13,834 nt of DNA, from NCBI GenBank assembly GCA_905203475.1, contig CAJKWD010000030.1, forward strand, positions 1 through 13,834, read 5' to 3'. The notes under the pieces are model-generated. The model was not told the DNA's origin and made no database searches. It saw only the letters and a program-made list of their open reading frames with translations. A program made the position numbers and the translations under genes. Source of the stretch: an uncultured Acholeplasmataceae bacterium. Its GTDB lineage: Bacteria > Bacillota_I > Bacilli_A > RF39 > UBA660. Below are positions 5,932 through 13,815 of this stretch, piece after piece; the stretch's first letter is position 1, and each line of letters opens with the position of its first letter.

Positions 5932-8658
5932 ATGGATTATAAAGAGACATTGAAAATGCCAAAGACAGAGTTTCAAATGAGAGGAAATTTACCTGAAAAT
6001 GAAAAAATTAAGAGAAAAGAATGGGAGGATATGAACTTATATGGAAAGATCTTAGAGAAGAATCAAGATCATACACCATTTGTATTACATGATGGTCCTC
6101 CATATGCTAATGGAAGTATTCATATTGGTCATGCGATGAATAAAATTTTAAAAGATTTTGTCAATCGTTATAAGATGATGGAAGGGTATTATGTTCCATT
6201 TATTCCTGGATGGGATACCCATGGCCTTCCAATTGAAACTGCAGTTACCAATAGTGGTGTAGATCGTAAGTCAATGAGTAAAGCAGAGTTCCGTGAAAAG
6301 TGTTATGAGTATGCGAAAAAACAAGTACAGACACAAATGGAAGGATTTAAAGCTTTAAATGTCATTGGAGATTGGGAACATCCTTATATTACTTATCAAA
6401 AAGAAGTAGAGGCAATTCAAATTGAAGTATTTGCTAAAATGGCACAGAAGGGATTAATTTATAAGGGATTAAAACCTGTTTATTGGTCTCCATCTAGTGA
6501 ATCTGCACTTGCTGAAGCAGAGATTGAATATAAAGATCGTAAAGATCCATCTATCTTTGTTGCTTTCCAAGTAAAGAAAGGAAACAATGTTGTAGAGAGT
6601 GGAGACTACTTAGTAATCTGGACTACAACACCTTGGACTTTACCTGGTAATACAGCTATTGCAGTAGGAGAGAATTTTGAATATGCGAAAGTAGAAGTAA
6701 ATGGAAAACATTATGTATTATCAAATGATCTTCTAAAAGATTTAGCACCTCTTTTCGGATGGGAAGATTATCAAGTATTAGATGTCTTTCCTGGGACAGA
6801 ACTTGCTGGTTTAACTTATGAACATGTATTTAATAAAAAAGAATTCCCAGTTGTACTTGGATATCATGTTACATTAGATGCTGGTACTGGACTTGTTCAT
6901 ATTGCTCCAAGTTATGGTGCAGATGACTTTAATATTGGTCAAGAATTCCATCTTGATATGGTAAATGGTGTCGATGATAAAGGAGTTCTTACAGAAGAAA
7001 GTGGAGAGTTTGCGGGTCTTTATTTTGAAGATGCGAATAAAGCAGTTGTAAAAAAACTAGATGAAATGGGTATTTTATTAAAATTAAAAATGATTACGCA
7101 CTCTTATCCACATGATTGGAGAACGAAAAAACCAGTTATTTTTAGAGCAACTGATCAATGGTTCTGTAGTATTGAACCAATTCGTGAACAATTATTGCAC
7201 GAAATTAATGATGAAATTACATGGATTCCAGAATGGGGTAAAATTCGTTTACATAATATGATTAAAGATCGTAGTGATTGGTGTATTTCAAGACAAAGAG
7301 TATGGGGTGTACCAATTCCAATTTTCTATAATGAAGATGGAACAGAGATTATGGATTACGATGTTATGATGCATGTTGCCGATTTATTCCGTGAGTATGG
7401 AAGTAATGTATGGTTTGAAAGAGATGCCAAAGATTTACTACCAGAGGGATATACAAATCCACATAGTCCAAATGGTAATTTCCGTAAAGAAGAAGATATT
7501 ATGGATGTATGGTTTGATTCTGGTTCTACTCATACAAGTGTTATGGAAGCAAGAGGTTTAGGATATCCAGCAGATGTTTATTTAGAGGGTTGTGACCAAT
7601 ATCGTGGTTGGTTTAATTCATCTTTAATCTGTGGGGTTGCTGTACATGGTAAAGCGCCATATAAAGCAGTGATTTCTCATGGATTTACACTAGACGAAAA
7701 AGGAAATAAGATGAGTAAGAGTCTTGGTAATACCGTAGATCCATTAAAGATGGTACAGTTACATGGATCTGATGTATTAAGACTTTGGGTAGCTAGTGTT
7801 GATTATACAGAAGATGTACGTATTGGCGATAACTTAATAAAACAAGTAAAAGAAAGCTATCGTAAGATTCGTAATACATATCGTTTTATGTTAGGTAATT
7901 TAAATGGATTTAATCCAGAAAAAGATAGAGTAGATTATCAAGATATGATGATTTATGATAAGTATATGATGCATGCTTTAAATGATTTTATCAAAGATGT
8001 TAGAAATTCATTTGAACATTATAATTATTCAGAAGTATATAAGAGAGTGAATCATTTTGTAACATTTACATTATCTAATTTCTATTTAGATTTTACAAAA
8101 GATATCTTATATATTGAAAAAGAGGATGATTTAAAGCGTCGTAGTGTACAGACAGTACTATATGAGATTACTTATGCGATGGTTCGTTTACTTGCTCCAA
8201 TCTTACCTTATACAAGTGAAGAAGTATATCAATTCTTACCAGGTAAAAAAGAAGAGAGTGTTCATTTAGAGAACAATCCAAAAGAAGTAGAATATGAAGA
8301 TGAAAAAGAAATTTCTAGTCTATTTGAAAAATTCTTTGCTGTCAAAGATGATGTCTTTAAAGCATTAGAAGAAGCAAGAGATGAGAAAGTCATCGGTAAA
8401 GGATTAGAAGCAAAAGTTATGATTCATGCAACAGGTAAAACAAAAGAGGCATTAGAAACATTAAAGCCATATTTGAAACAATTATTTATCGTATCTTTGG
8501 TAGAACTTGTAGATGAAGAATTACCAAAATACAATGTATGTGGTGTTAAGATTGAAAAATTTGATGGTGTAAAATGTGAAAGATGTTGGAATTACTATGA
8601 AGAAAGTGAAATGCATGGAGATATCTGTAATCGTTGCTATCACGTACTAAATGATTAA
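5932..8658 (+). CDS. ileS: Isoleucyl-tRNA synthetase
   Basis: Class I synthetase that charges tRNA-Ile with isoleucine in the cytoplasm. 908 residues, typical of bacterial IleRS. The start is ATG 5932, seven bases after AGGAGG (5919-5924); ATG 5926 is too close to that site and an upstream TTG would lie inside the terminator. Catalytic HIGH is at 64-67 and KMSKS at 593-597. The CP1 editing domain is shown by the Thr-rich WTTTPWTLPGNTA stretch starting at 230, and the LEGCDQYRGWF segment precedes KMSKS. The anticodon-binding helical domain follows, and the C-terminal zinc knuckle has all four cysteines (C882, C885, C899, C902). The complete Zn site and CP1 suggest the usual bacterial (IleRS1) type. 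It is expressed from its own promoter through the T-box and ends in a terminator. Confidence 0.98.
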   Translation: MDYKETLKMPKTEFQMRGNLPENEKIKRKEWEDMNLYGKILEKNQDHTPFVLHDGPPYANGSIHIGHAMNKILKDFVNRYKMMEGYYVPFIPGWDTHGLPIETAVTNSGVDRKSMSKAEFREKCYEYAKKQVQTQMEGFKALNVIGDWEHPYITYQKEVEAIQIEVFAKMAQKGLIYKGLKPVYWSPSSESALAEAEIEYKDRKDPSIFVAFQVKKGNNVVESGDYLVIWTTTPWTLPGNTAIAVGENFEYAKVEVNGKHYVLSNDLLKDLAPLFGWEDYQVLDVFPGTELAGLTYEHVFNKKEFPVVLGYHVTLDAGTGLVHIAPSYGADDFNIGQEFHLDMVNGVDDKGVLTEESGEFAGLYFEDANKAVVKKLDEMGILLKLKMITHSYPHDWRTKKPVIFRATDQWFCSIEPIREQLLHEINDEITWIPEWGKIRLHNMIKDRSDWCISRQRVWGVPIPIFYNEDGTEIMDYDVMMHVADLFREYGSNVWFERDAKDLLPEGYTNPHSPNGNFRKEEDIMDVWFDSGSTHTSVMEARGLGYPADVYLEGCDQYRGWFNSSLICGVAVHGKAPYKAVISHGFTLDEKGNKMSKSLGNTVDPLKMVQLHGSDVLRLWVASVDYTEDVRIGDNLIKQVKESYRKIRNTYRFMLGNLNGFNPEKDRVDYQDMMIYDKYMMHALNDFIKDVRNSFEHYNYSEVYKRVNHFVTFTLSNFYLDFTKDILYIEKEDDLKRRSVQTVLYEITYAMVRLLAPILPYTSEEVYQFLPGKKEESVHLENNPKEVEYEDEKEISSLFEKFFAVKDDVFKALEEARDEKVIGKGLEAKVMIHATGKTKEALETLKPYLKQLFIVSLVELVDEELPKYNVCGVKIEKFDGVKCERCWNYYEESEMHGDICNRCYHVLND

Positions 8659-8682
8659 AGCAGGATTTTGTCCTGTTTTTTT
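8657..8682 (+). terminator. Rho-independent terminator after ileS
   Basis: CAGGA (8661-8665) pairs with TCCTG (8671-8675), extended by A-T pairs and one G-T pair on both sides, with loop TTTTG and a run of T to 8682. It starts at the ileS stop codon. Confidence 0.75.
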
Positions 8683-8693
8683 CATGGTGAATA

Positions 8694-8702
8694 TGCTATA
8701 CT
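8694..8702 (+). promoter_or_regulatory. Extended -10 promoter of the ABC transporter gene
   Basis: TGCTATACT: TG, one base, TATACT at 8697-8702. It starts 12 bases after the ileS terminator. The -35 position falls in the terminator T tract and has no clear hexamer. Transcription would start near 8709, just before the Shine-Dalgarno AGAGGAG (8712-8718). Confidence 0.6.
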
Positions 8703-8727
8703 GATGATAATAGAGGAGTGGAGCTGT

Positions 8728-11181
8728 ATGATAGAGCTAAGAGGGGTATCAAAGTTATATCGTAATAAAAAAGGAGTAAAAGTACAAGCTTTAAAAAATA
8801 TCAACTTAATGTTACCTAGTAAAGGTTTAGTATTCATTGTTGGAAAGAGTGGAAGTGGAAAATCAACGCTATTAAATTTACTAGGGAGTTTAGATCATCC
8901 TACAGAAGGATCTATTTATATTGATGGAAAAAAATTAACGAAGAGAATAGAAGAAGCATATCGTAATCAATATATAGGCTTTATTTTTCAAGAATTTCAC
9001 ATCTTTGATGAATATAGTGTATATGATAATATATGTCTTTCTCTAAGATTACAAAAAAAACACCCCATAAAAGAAAAAGTCTTACAATTGTTAGAAAACT
9101 TAGGATTAGATGGACTTGAAAATCGTAAACCAAATGAATTGTCCGGAGGACAAAAACAAAAAGTAGCTGTTGCCAGAGCGCTTGTTAAAAACCCTATGGT
9201 CATTTTAGCAGATGAACCAACAGGAAATTTAGATATAAGATCAAGTGCTCAACTATTTGATATTTTAAAAGCAATTAGTGAAACAAAATTAGTAGTCGTT
9301 GTATCTCATGATTTAGAAGCAGCCCGTAAGTATGGTGATCGCGTCATTGAAATTGCCGATGGTAAAATCATTCAAGATATTGAGTTAAAGAAAACTGATC
9401 CTCATTTCCAAATGTTTCCTAAAATTAGAAAATCTCATCTTCCATTTTTCTATCGTTTGAAATTCGTACTACATAACTTATTTATAAAACCAGGACAATT
9501 ATTGATGACCTTCTTATTACTCATTTGTTCCTTTGTATTTACCGCCTTTTTAATGAATAGTGGCTTATTTAAACAGAGTGATTTTACGATTCATACAATG
9601 AAAGAAAATCAGAAACATGTTTATGAAGTAAGAAAACAAAACGTAGATTATGATGGAATGATATCCTCCTATGGATTAACAGATAAAGATTATAAGATAC
9701 TAAAAAAAGAAATAGGACATAATTTGAGTCCAAAATACACATTAAAAGATGAAAATGAAGTTTTAAAAATACCTTTTTTAAAAGAACAAGGTAAAGGAGA
9801 TTATTATGAAAATTTACCCCGTTATTTAAACTTTGTAGAGGTAAAAGATTCTCGTCTCTGGAAACAAATGATTGGCAGAAGAGCTCGGAACAAGAATGAG
9901 ATTGTCATTCATAAATTTATGGCAGACTGTCTGATTGAAGTAGGAATCAAAGATAAAGATGGAAAGAAATACCAACCAAAAAATTATCAACAAATTGTAA
10001 CAGATCAACATCCATTTTTACTAGGTGATAATGAAGTTGTTATCGTTGGAATATTAGACGATGATCAGAAGACATTCAAAAACTTAAAAGAAACTGGTAC
10101 TTATCAAAATGATGAAGAAAGAAATATGCTTTTAGAAATAGCGGATCAAGCAACTACAGTTTATACGAATGGATTTGTAGAGAGTGCTAAATTAAATTTA
10201 TCAGATAAAGGAAAATTAAAGCAACTTTATATTCATATAAACAATCAATATATATCTGATTTTCAGTATTTAGAGGATAAAATTAAAATCTTTGGAAAAG
10301 AAACAACGGAGGAAGTTTCAGAGTTATCAAAGAACGATATTGTGTTATCATTTGATACTATCTTAAAAATATACCCTAATTTAAATCATTTGTTTGAAAC
10401 ATATATCAAAGAACATTCTGATTTAACATATCAAGATCTACAACAAAAGTTTTTAGAAGAAAAGAAAGAATTGATTCCTATTTTAGATCAATCATTGGTT
10501 ATTAATTCTGGCTTAGAAAAAGAAATATCAGTGTATGTAAGAGGAATTTATTTAGGAGAGAAAAATTATATTGCTAAAACATTATTACAAGATATTCCTA
10601 ATAATACAAAAGCAATTTATTCCTATGTTGTCTATGAAAATAATTATCAAAATATGGAACATATTTTCCAAACCTATCGTTCATCTGATTCTTTTTCAGA
10701 ACATGAAACATATGATGGATATGTATATTGTGTTCCACATCAATTACAAATTAATAATACCACCACAATCTATCGTACCTTAGCCAAAATTACTGTGATA
10801 GTAGGATTCATCGTCTTACTGTTTACACTATTATTATTTACTCATTTTATCACCACAACTATACGATATAGCAAAAAGAAAATTGGTATTTTAAGAGCAA
10901 TGGGAACCAAAAAATGGGATATCATTAAAATATTCACTTTAGAATCATTTCTTGTATCTTTTGTTTCTTATATATTAGCAATGCTTATCTGGTATATTGT
11001 AGTCTATCTTTTAAATCAAAGCGTAAGTCATACACTTTTCCAATTTGAAATCTTTTATATAAACTCATATACTTATTTATTTATGTTCTTATTTGCTGTT
11101 ATTTTAGCGCTTTGCATTACTATTTTATCTCTTTCTAAAATCCTAAAAATTCAACCAATTGATGCGATACAAAATAAATAG
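8728..11181 (+). CDS. ABC transporter with ATPase and FtsX/MacB-type permease in one chain
   Basis: 817 residues. The N-terminal ATPase (about 1-225) has Walker A GKSGSGKST (starting at 40, after G39), signature LSGGQ (138-142) and Walker B ending D162-E163, of the MacB/LolD type. The permease follows: TM1 about 258-280, an extracytoplasmic domain about 281-685, then TM2 about 689-711, TM3 about 736-758 and TM4 about 775-803. The cytoplasmic motif KKKIGILRAMGTKKWDI between TM2 and TM3 and the end IQPIDAIQNK are FtsX-domain hallmarks. MacB-like ectodomain signatures include NEIVIHKFMAD and VVIVGILDDD. The ATPase-permease order matches MacB, which transmits force to extracytoplasmic substrates rather than moving small ions. 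Likely a homodimer exporting or extracting a peptide, lipid or drug; substrate unknown. ATG 8728 is chosen because earlier in-frame starts lie at or before the transcript start. Monocistronic. Confidence 0.88.
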   Translation: MIELRGVSKLYRNKKGVKVQALKNINLMLPSKGLVFIVGKSGSGKSTLLNLLGSLDHPTEGSIYIDGKKLTKRIEEAYRNQYIGFIFQEFHIFDEYSVYDNICLSLRLQKKHPIKEKVLQLLENLGLDGLENRKPNELSGGQKQKVAVARALVKNPMVILADEPTGNLDIRSSAQLFDILKAISETKLVVVVSHDLEAARKYGDRVIEIADGKIIQDIELKKTDPHFQMFPKIRKSHLPFFYRLKFVLHNLFIKPGQLLMTFLLLICSFVFTAFLMNSGLFKQSDFTIHTMKENQKHVYEVRKQNVDYDGMISSYGLTDKDYKILKKEIGHNLSPKYTLKDENEVLKIPFLKEQGKGDYYENLPRYLNFVEVKDSRLWKQMIGRRARNKNEIVIHKFMADCLIEVGIKDKDGKKYQPKNYQQIVTDQHPFLLGDNEVVIVGILDDDQKTFKNLKETGTYQNDEERNMLLEIADQATTVYTNGFVESAKLNLSDKGKLKQLYIHINNQYISDFQYLEDKIKIFGKETTEEVSELSKNDIVLSFDTILKIYPNLNHLFETYIKEHSDLTYQDLQQKFLEEKKELIPILDQSLVINSGLEKEISVYVRGIYLGEKNYIAKTLLQDIPNNTKAIYSYVVYENNYQNMEHIFQTYRSSDSFSEHETYDGYVYCVPHQLQINNTTTIYRTLAKITVIVGFIVLLFTLLLFTHFITTTIRYSKKKIGILRAMGTKKWDIIKIFTLESFLVSFVSYILAMLIWYIVVYLLNQSVSHTLFQFEIFYINSYTYLFMFLFAVILALCITILSLSKILKIQPIDAIQNK

Positions 11182-11205
11182 AAAACTATTTATTTTGTTT
11201 TTTTT
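11169..11205 (+). terminator. Rho-independent terminator overlapping the ABC gene end
   Basis: ACAAAATAAATAG (11169-11181) pairs perfectly over 13 bases with 11186-11198 around AAAA, followed by a run of T to 11205. The whole 5' arm is coding, ending on the TAG stop. Confidence 0.85.
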
Positions 11206-11213
11206 CATTTTTG

Positions 11214-11222
11214 TGATATGAT
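11214..11222 (+). promoter_or_regulatory. Extended -10 promoter of amidoligase copy 2
   Basis: TGATATGAT: TG, one base, TATGAT at 11217-11222, starting nine bases after the terminator T tract. A weak TTGTTT lies at 11195-11200 (16-base spacing) inside the terminator. The gene start is 28 bases beyond the -10. Confidence 0.5.
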
Positions 11223-11249
11223 AGTACCCAACAAAAAGGGGGAAATTAT

Positions 11250-12296
11250 ATGAAAGAAGGATTATTTCAATATATCAATCCTGATCAAAACACACGTTTA
11301 TCAGAATTATCGGAAAAAGAACTAAAACATTTATTGAGTTTATTAAAACACTATCAATTGGAATTAAGACCACAATTATCACTACCACAAGAAGTAACAT
11401 TTGGGGTAGAAATTGAATTCGGATGTTTATATCAAGAAGATCCTACTATTTATGAAAAGATTAAAGAAGAATTAGAACAATGTGATAAAAAGTGGGAATT
11501 AAAAGAAGAAGTTACCAATTATGGATTAGAAATTACTTCTAATATATTAACTGATAAAAAAAGAACTTGGAAAAAATTAAAACAAGTATGTGAAATGATT
11601 TCACAATATGGAGGAGAAACAGCACTCTCTGGTGGACATGTTCATGTCGGCTCACATTTATTTCAACAATATGATCAATGTTTTGACTTTGTAAAATTAT
11701 TAACTGCTTATGAAAATATATTATATCGTTTTGGATATGGTGAATATTATGGTGCGAAAACAAGACTGTGGTATGCTCAACCAATGAGAGAATATTGGGA
11801 GAGTGTAATTGCTTGTGGTAAAGAAGAAAAGATACCTGGGTTCGCATTACGTGTCTCTCCTAGAACTGAACAAAGTGTAAATTTAAAAGTATTTAGACGA
11901 AATTATCAAGCTTTTGAACAAGATAATACTATCGAATTTCGTTTTCCAAATGGAACATTAAATCCAATTATTTGGCAAAATAATATTAATGTTTTTACAA
12001 AAATGATGCTGTATGTTAAAAATGAGTATGTAAATCATGAAATACTAGATGCTAGAATTATGAAAAATCATAAATTAAAACCAATTTCTGTAAAACTAAA
12101 TAAGACAAGAAAAGCTTTTCCATTAGAAATTCAGAATATGGAAGAATATGAAAAAATTGATCTAGAACAAGCATTAGAATTTAGTGATTTAATTTTTGAT
12201 AATAACTTAGATAAATTGAACTTTTTGAGACAATACTTTAAAAACGGAAAAACATCTAAGAAAAAATTTCAAAAAATAAAAAATCTAACAAGATAA
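11250..12296 (+). CDS. Amidoligase-family enzyme, copy 2 (glutamine synthetase-like fold)
   Basis: 348 residues, paralogous to the protein at 4726-5652. Motifs in order are FGVEIEF (51-57; E54 and E56), YGLEITSNI (91-99), GGHVHVG (128-134), YENILYRFGYGEY (154-166), YAQP (175-178) and TIEFRFPNGT (227-236, with R231). It differs from copy 1 by a roughly 38-residue N-terminal helical extension rich in Leu, Glu and Lys, and by a longer C-terminal region ending in a Lys-rich tail. No signal peptide or membrane segment. ATG 11250 follows a strong AGGGGGA Shine-Dalgarno (about 11237-11243). A role as ATP-dependent amide-bond-forming enzyme is inferred from the family; substrates unknown. No terminator separates it from the 87-residue gene and hemW, so read-through is likely. 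Confidence 0.78.
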   Translation: MKEGLFQYINPDQNTRLSELSEKELKHLLSLLKHYQLELRPQLSLPQEVTFGVEIEFGCLYQEDPTIYEKIKEELEQCDKKWELKEEVTNYGLEITSNILTDKKRTWKKLKQVCEMISQYGGETALSGGHVHVGSHLFQQYDQCFDFVKLLTAYENILYRFGYGEYYGAKTRLWYAQPMREYWESVIACGKEEKIPGFALRVSPRTEQSVNLKVFRRNYQAFEQDNTIEFRFPNGTLNPIIWQNNINVFTKMMLYVKNEYVNHEILDARIMKNHKLKPISVKLNKTRKAFPLEIQNMEEYEKIDLEQALEFSDLIFDNNLDKLNFLRQYFKNGKTSKKKFQKIKNLTR

Positions 12297-12308
12297 GAAA
12301 AAATATAG

Positions 12309-12314
12309 TATAAT
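12309..12314 (+). promoter_or_regulatory. Possible -10 element before the 87-residue gene
   Basis: A perfect TATAAT, but with no TG extension and no recognisable -35 in the A-rich sequence upstream. Transcription from it would start near 12320, leaving only about ten leader bases before ATG 12331. It may be chance in AT-rich DNA; the gene may instead be read from the amidoligase promoter. Confidence 0.35.
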
Positions 12315-12330
12315 AAAGATGGTGAGTAGT

Positions 12331-12594
12331 ATGAATCAAAAATGGTTTCACATGACCTTAAAAGAATTATTTTCATTAGAAGATGAAGAAAGTGCAAAAG
12401 AATTTGCTAAATTTTATCATGGACGCTTTCAAAGATTATTAAGTAAAGTAGAAGATCAGGGAGCATTTACTTTTTCTAAACCACTAGAGACATTAACACC
12501 AGAAGATATGATGAAAGAAGTATTAATGTATTATCAAAAGAGTGGTGTTTCTAAAGAAGAAGTAAAGAAGTTATTGAGTGAACATGACGACTAG
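12331..12594 (+). CDS. Uncharacterised 87-residue acidic helical protein coupled to hemW
   Basis: I do not recognise this protein. From ATG 12331, preceded by GGTGAG (12321-12326), it has 87 residues; ATG 12319 would sit at or before the likely transcript start and has no ribosome site. It begins MNQKWFHMTLKELFSLEDEE, is rich in Glu, Lys and Phe, and looks like two or three helices with a Pro-containing linker (SKPLETLTPEDM). It ends EHDD, with no Cys, signal peptide or membrane segment. Its last 11 bases overlap the hemW start, so the two are probably translated together. Short length is not due to visible frameshift. Coding is supported by the coupling, base composition like the neighbours, and a good start. 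Role unknown. Confidence 0.7.
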   Translation: MNQKWFHMTLKELFSLEDEESAKEFAKFYHGRFQRLLSKVEDQGAFTFSKPLETLTPEDMMKEVLMYYQKSGVSKEEVKKLLSEHDD

Positions 12595-13675
12595 TTGTTA
12601 TATTCATATTCCATTTTGTGATGATATTTGTTCTTATTGTGATTTTTGTAAAATTTATAAACAAAGTGGCAATATTGAAAAATATTTAGATGCTTTAGAA
12701 AAAGAAATATGTAATCAGTATCAAGGAGAAACATTAAAAACGATTTATATTGGTGGTGGTACACCAAGTTCCTTGTCATTAGAAGAATTAAAACAATTAT
12801 TTCAAATTTTGGATCATCTAAAAAAAGATAAAAATATCGAATATACGATTGAATGTAATATAGAATCGATTACTAAAGAAAAGTTAGAATTATTTTTAAA
12901 AGCAGGTATTAATCGTATTAGTATTGGTATTCAAACAGTAGATGAATTCAGTATTCAGAAACTAAATCGTCATCATACGAAAGAAACTGTCTTAAATACC
13001 ATTCAACTTGTGAAAGAAGTAGGGTTTTCTAATATCAATGTTGATTTTATGTATGCCTTTCCATGGCAAACAAAAGAAATGTTTTTAAATGATTTACAGT
13101 TTTTCTTATCATTAGATGTTCCTCATATTTCTACTTATTCTCTTATTTTAGAAGAACATACTGTTTTAGGAAATGAAAATGTAACTCCTCTAGATGAAGA
13201 TATAGAAGTATGGATGTATCAAACAATCAAAGAACAACTTTCTAAATTAGGTTATAAACATTATGAAGTAAGTAATTTTGCTAAACCAAATTATGAATCT
13301 AAACATAATCTTGTATATTGGAATAATGAATCTTATTATGGTTTTGGAGTCGGAGCGAGTGGATATGTTCAACGAATACGTTATGAGAACACAAGAAGTT
13401 TACCTAAGTATGAAAGTGGTAACACCATATTAGAAAGTCATACGGTTTCAAAAAGAGAAGATATGGAAAATGAATGTATTTTAGGTTTAAGAAAAATGTC
13501 TGGAATTTCTAAATCGTTATTTAAAGAAAAATTTCATGAAGAAATTGAGCAGGTATTTCCAATTGAACAATTAAAGAGAAAAAAATTGCTAGAAGAGAAA
13601 GATGGCTTTTTGTTCATTCCTGAAGATAAAATATATATATCGAATGAAATATTAATAGAGTTTTTACAACAATAA
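12584..13675 (+). CDS. hemW: Radical SAM heme chaperone HemW (HemN-like family)
   Basis: 363 residues, near the usual HemW length. The radical SAM cluster motif CX3CX2C is C12-C16-C19 in IHIPFCDDICSYCDF, with a further Cys at 22. The SAM-binding GGGTPS is at 57-62. Further HemN/HemW features are IECNIESIT, RISIGIQT, INVDFMYAFP, ISTYSLILEEHT, YEVSNFAK and a C-terminal winged-helix-like HemN_C domain (about 295-363). HemW binds heme and passes it to apoproteins, and is not a coproporphyrinogen oxidase. The family assignment is firm; that it works as heme chaperone here is inferred, and no heme synthesis gene is in the window. ATG 12584 lies inside the end of the previous gene; GTG 12578 is an alternative start two codons earlier. 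The terminator at 13719 closes the unit. Confidence 0.88.
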   Translation: MTTSCYIHIPFCDDICSYCDFCKIYKQSGNIEKYLDALEKEICNQYQGETLKTIYIGGGTPSSLSLEELKQLFQILDHLKKDKNIEYTIECNIESITKEKLELFLKAGINRISIGIQTVDEFSIQKLNRHHTKETVLNTIQLVKEVGFSNINVDFMYAFPWQTKEMFLNDLQFFLSLDVPHISTYSLILEEHTVLGNENVTPLDEDIEVWMYQTIKEQLSKLGYKHYEVSNFAKPNYESKHNLVYWNNESYYGFGVGASGYVQRIRYENTRSLPKYESGNTILESHTVSKREDMENECILGLRKMSGISKSLFKEKFHEEIEQVFPIEQLKRKKLLEEKDGFLFIPEDKIYISNEILIEFLQQ

Positions 13676-13687
13676 TTTATAAAAGGG

Positions 13688-13706
13688 GGATACTTATTAA
13701 GTATCC
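13688..13706 (+). other. Hairpin downstream of hemW without T tract
   Basis: GGATACTT (13688-13695) pairs with AAGTATCC (13699-13706) around ATT. It lies 12 bases after hemW and 12 bases before the terminator stem. It could stabilise the mRNA 3' end or be a binding site; no T tract follows, so it is not itself a terminator. Confidence 0.5.
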
Positions 13707-13718
13707 ATAAATGGTATT

Positions 13719-13744
13719 CACTTAGCTTATGCTAAGTGTTTTTT
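13719..13744 (+). terminator. Rho-independent terminator after hemW
   Basis: CACTTAGC (13719-13726) pairs perfectly with GCTAAGTG (13731-13738) around TTAT, followed by six T. Confidence 0.9.
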
Positions 13745-13769
13745 ATATAAGTAAGCAGAAGTGTATGAT

Positions 13770-13815
13770 AAGAAGTTGAAATGGTTATATATGGTCAAGA
13801 AAATGAAAACTTCTT
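13770..13815. other. Spaced inverted repeat in the last 90 bases; no gene seen
   Basis: AAGAAGTT (13770-13777) and AACTTCTT (13808-13815) are perfect inverted repeats 30 bases apart. The sequence may be the start of a leader or promoter region for a gene beyond the window. Nothing else in 13745-13834 is recognisable. Confidence 0.3.

Noticed and set aside
7373..7561. Small overlapping open frame within ileS
   Set aside because: Out-of-frame shadow of the IleRS coding sequence with no start signals.
11539..11847. 102-codon minus-strand open frame opposite amidoligase copy 2
   Set aside because: Shadow of the real gene; His- and Ile-rich low-complexity translation typical of antisense of AT-rich codons, with no start signals.
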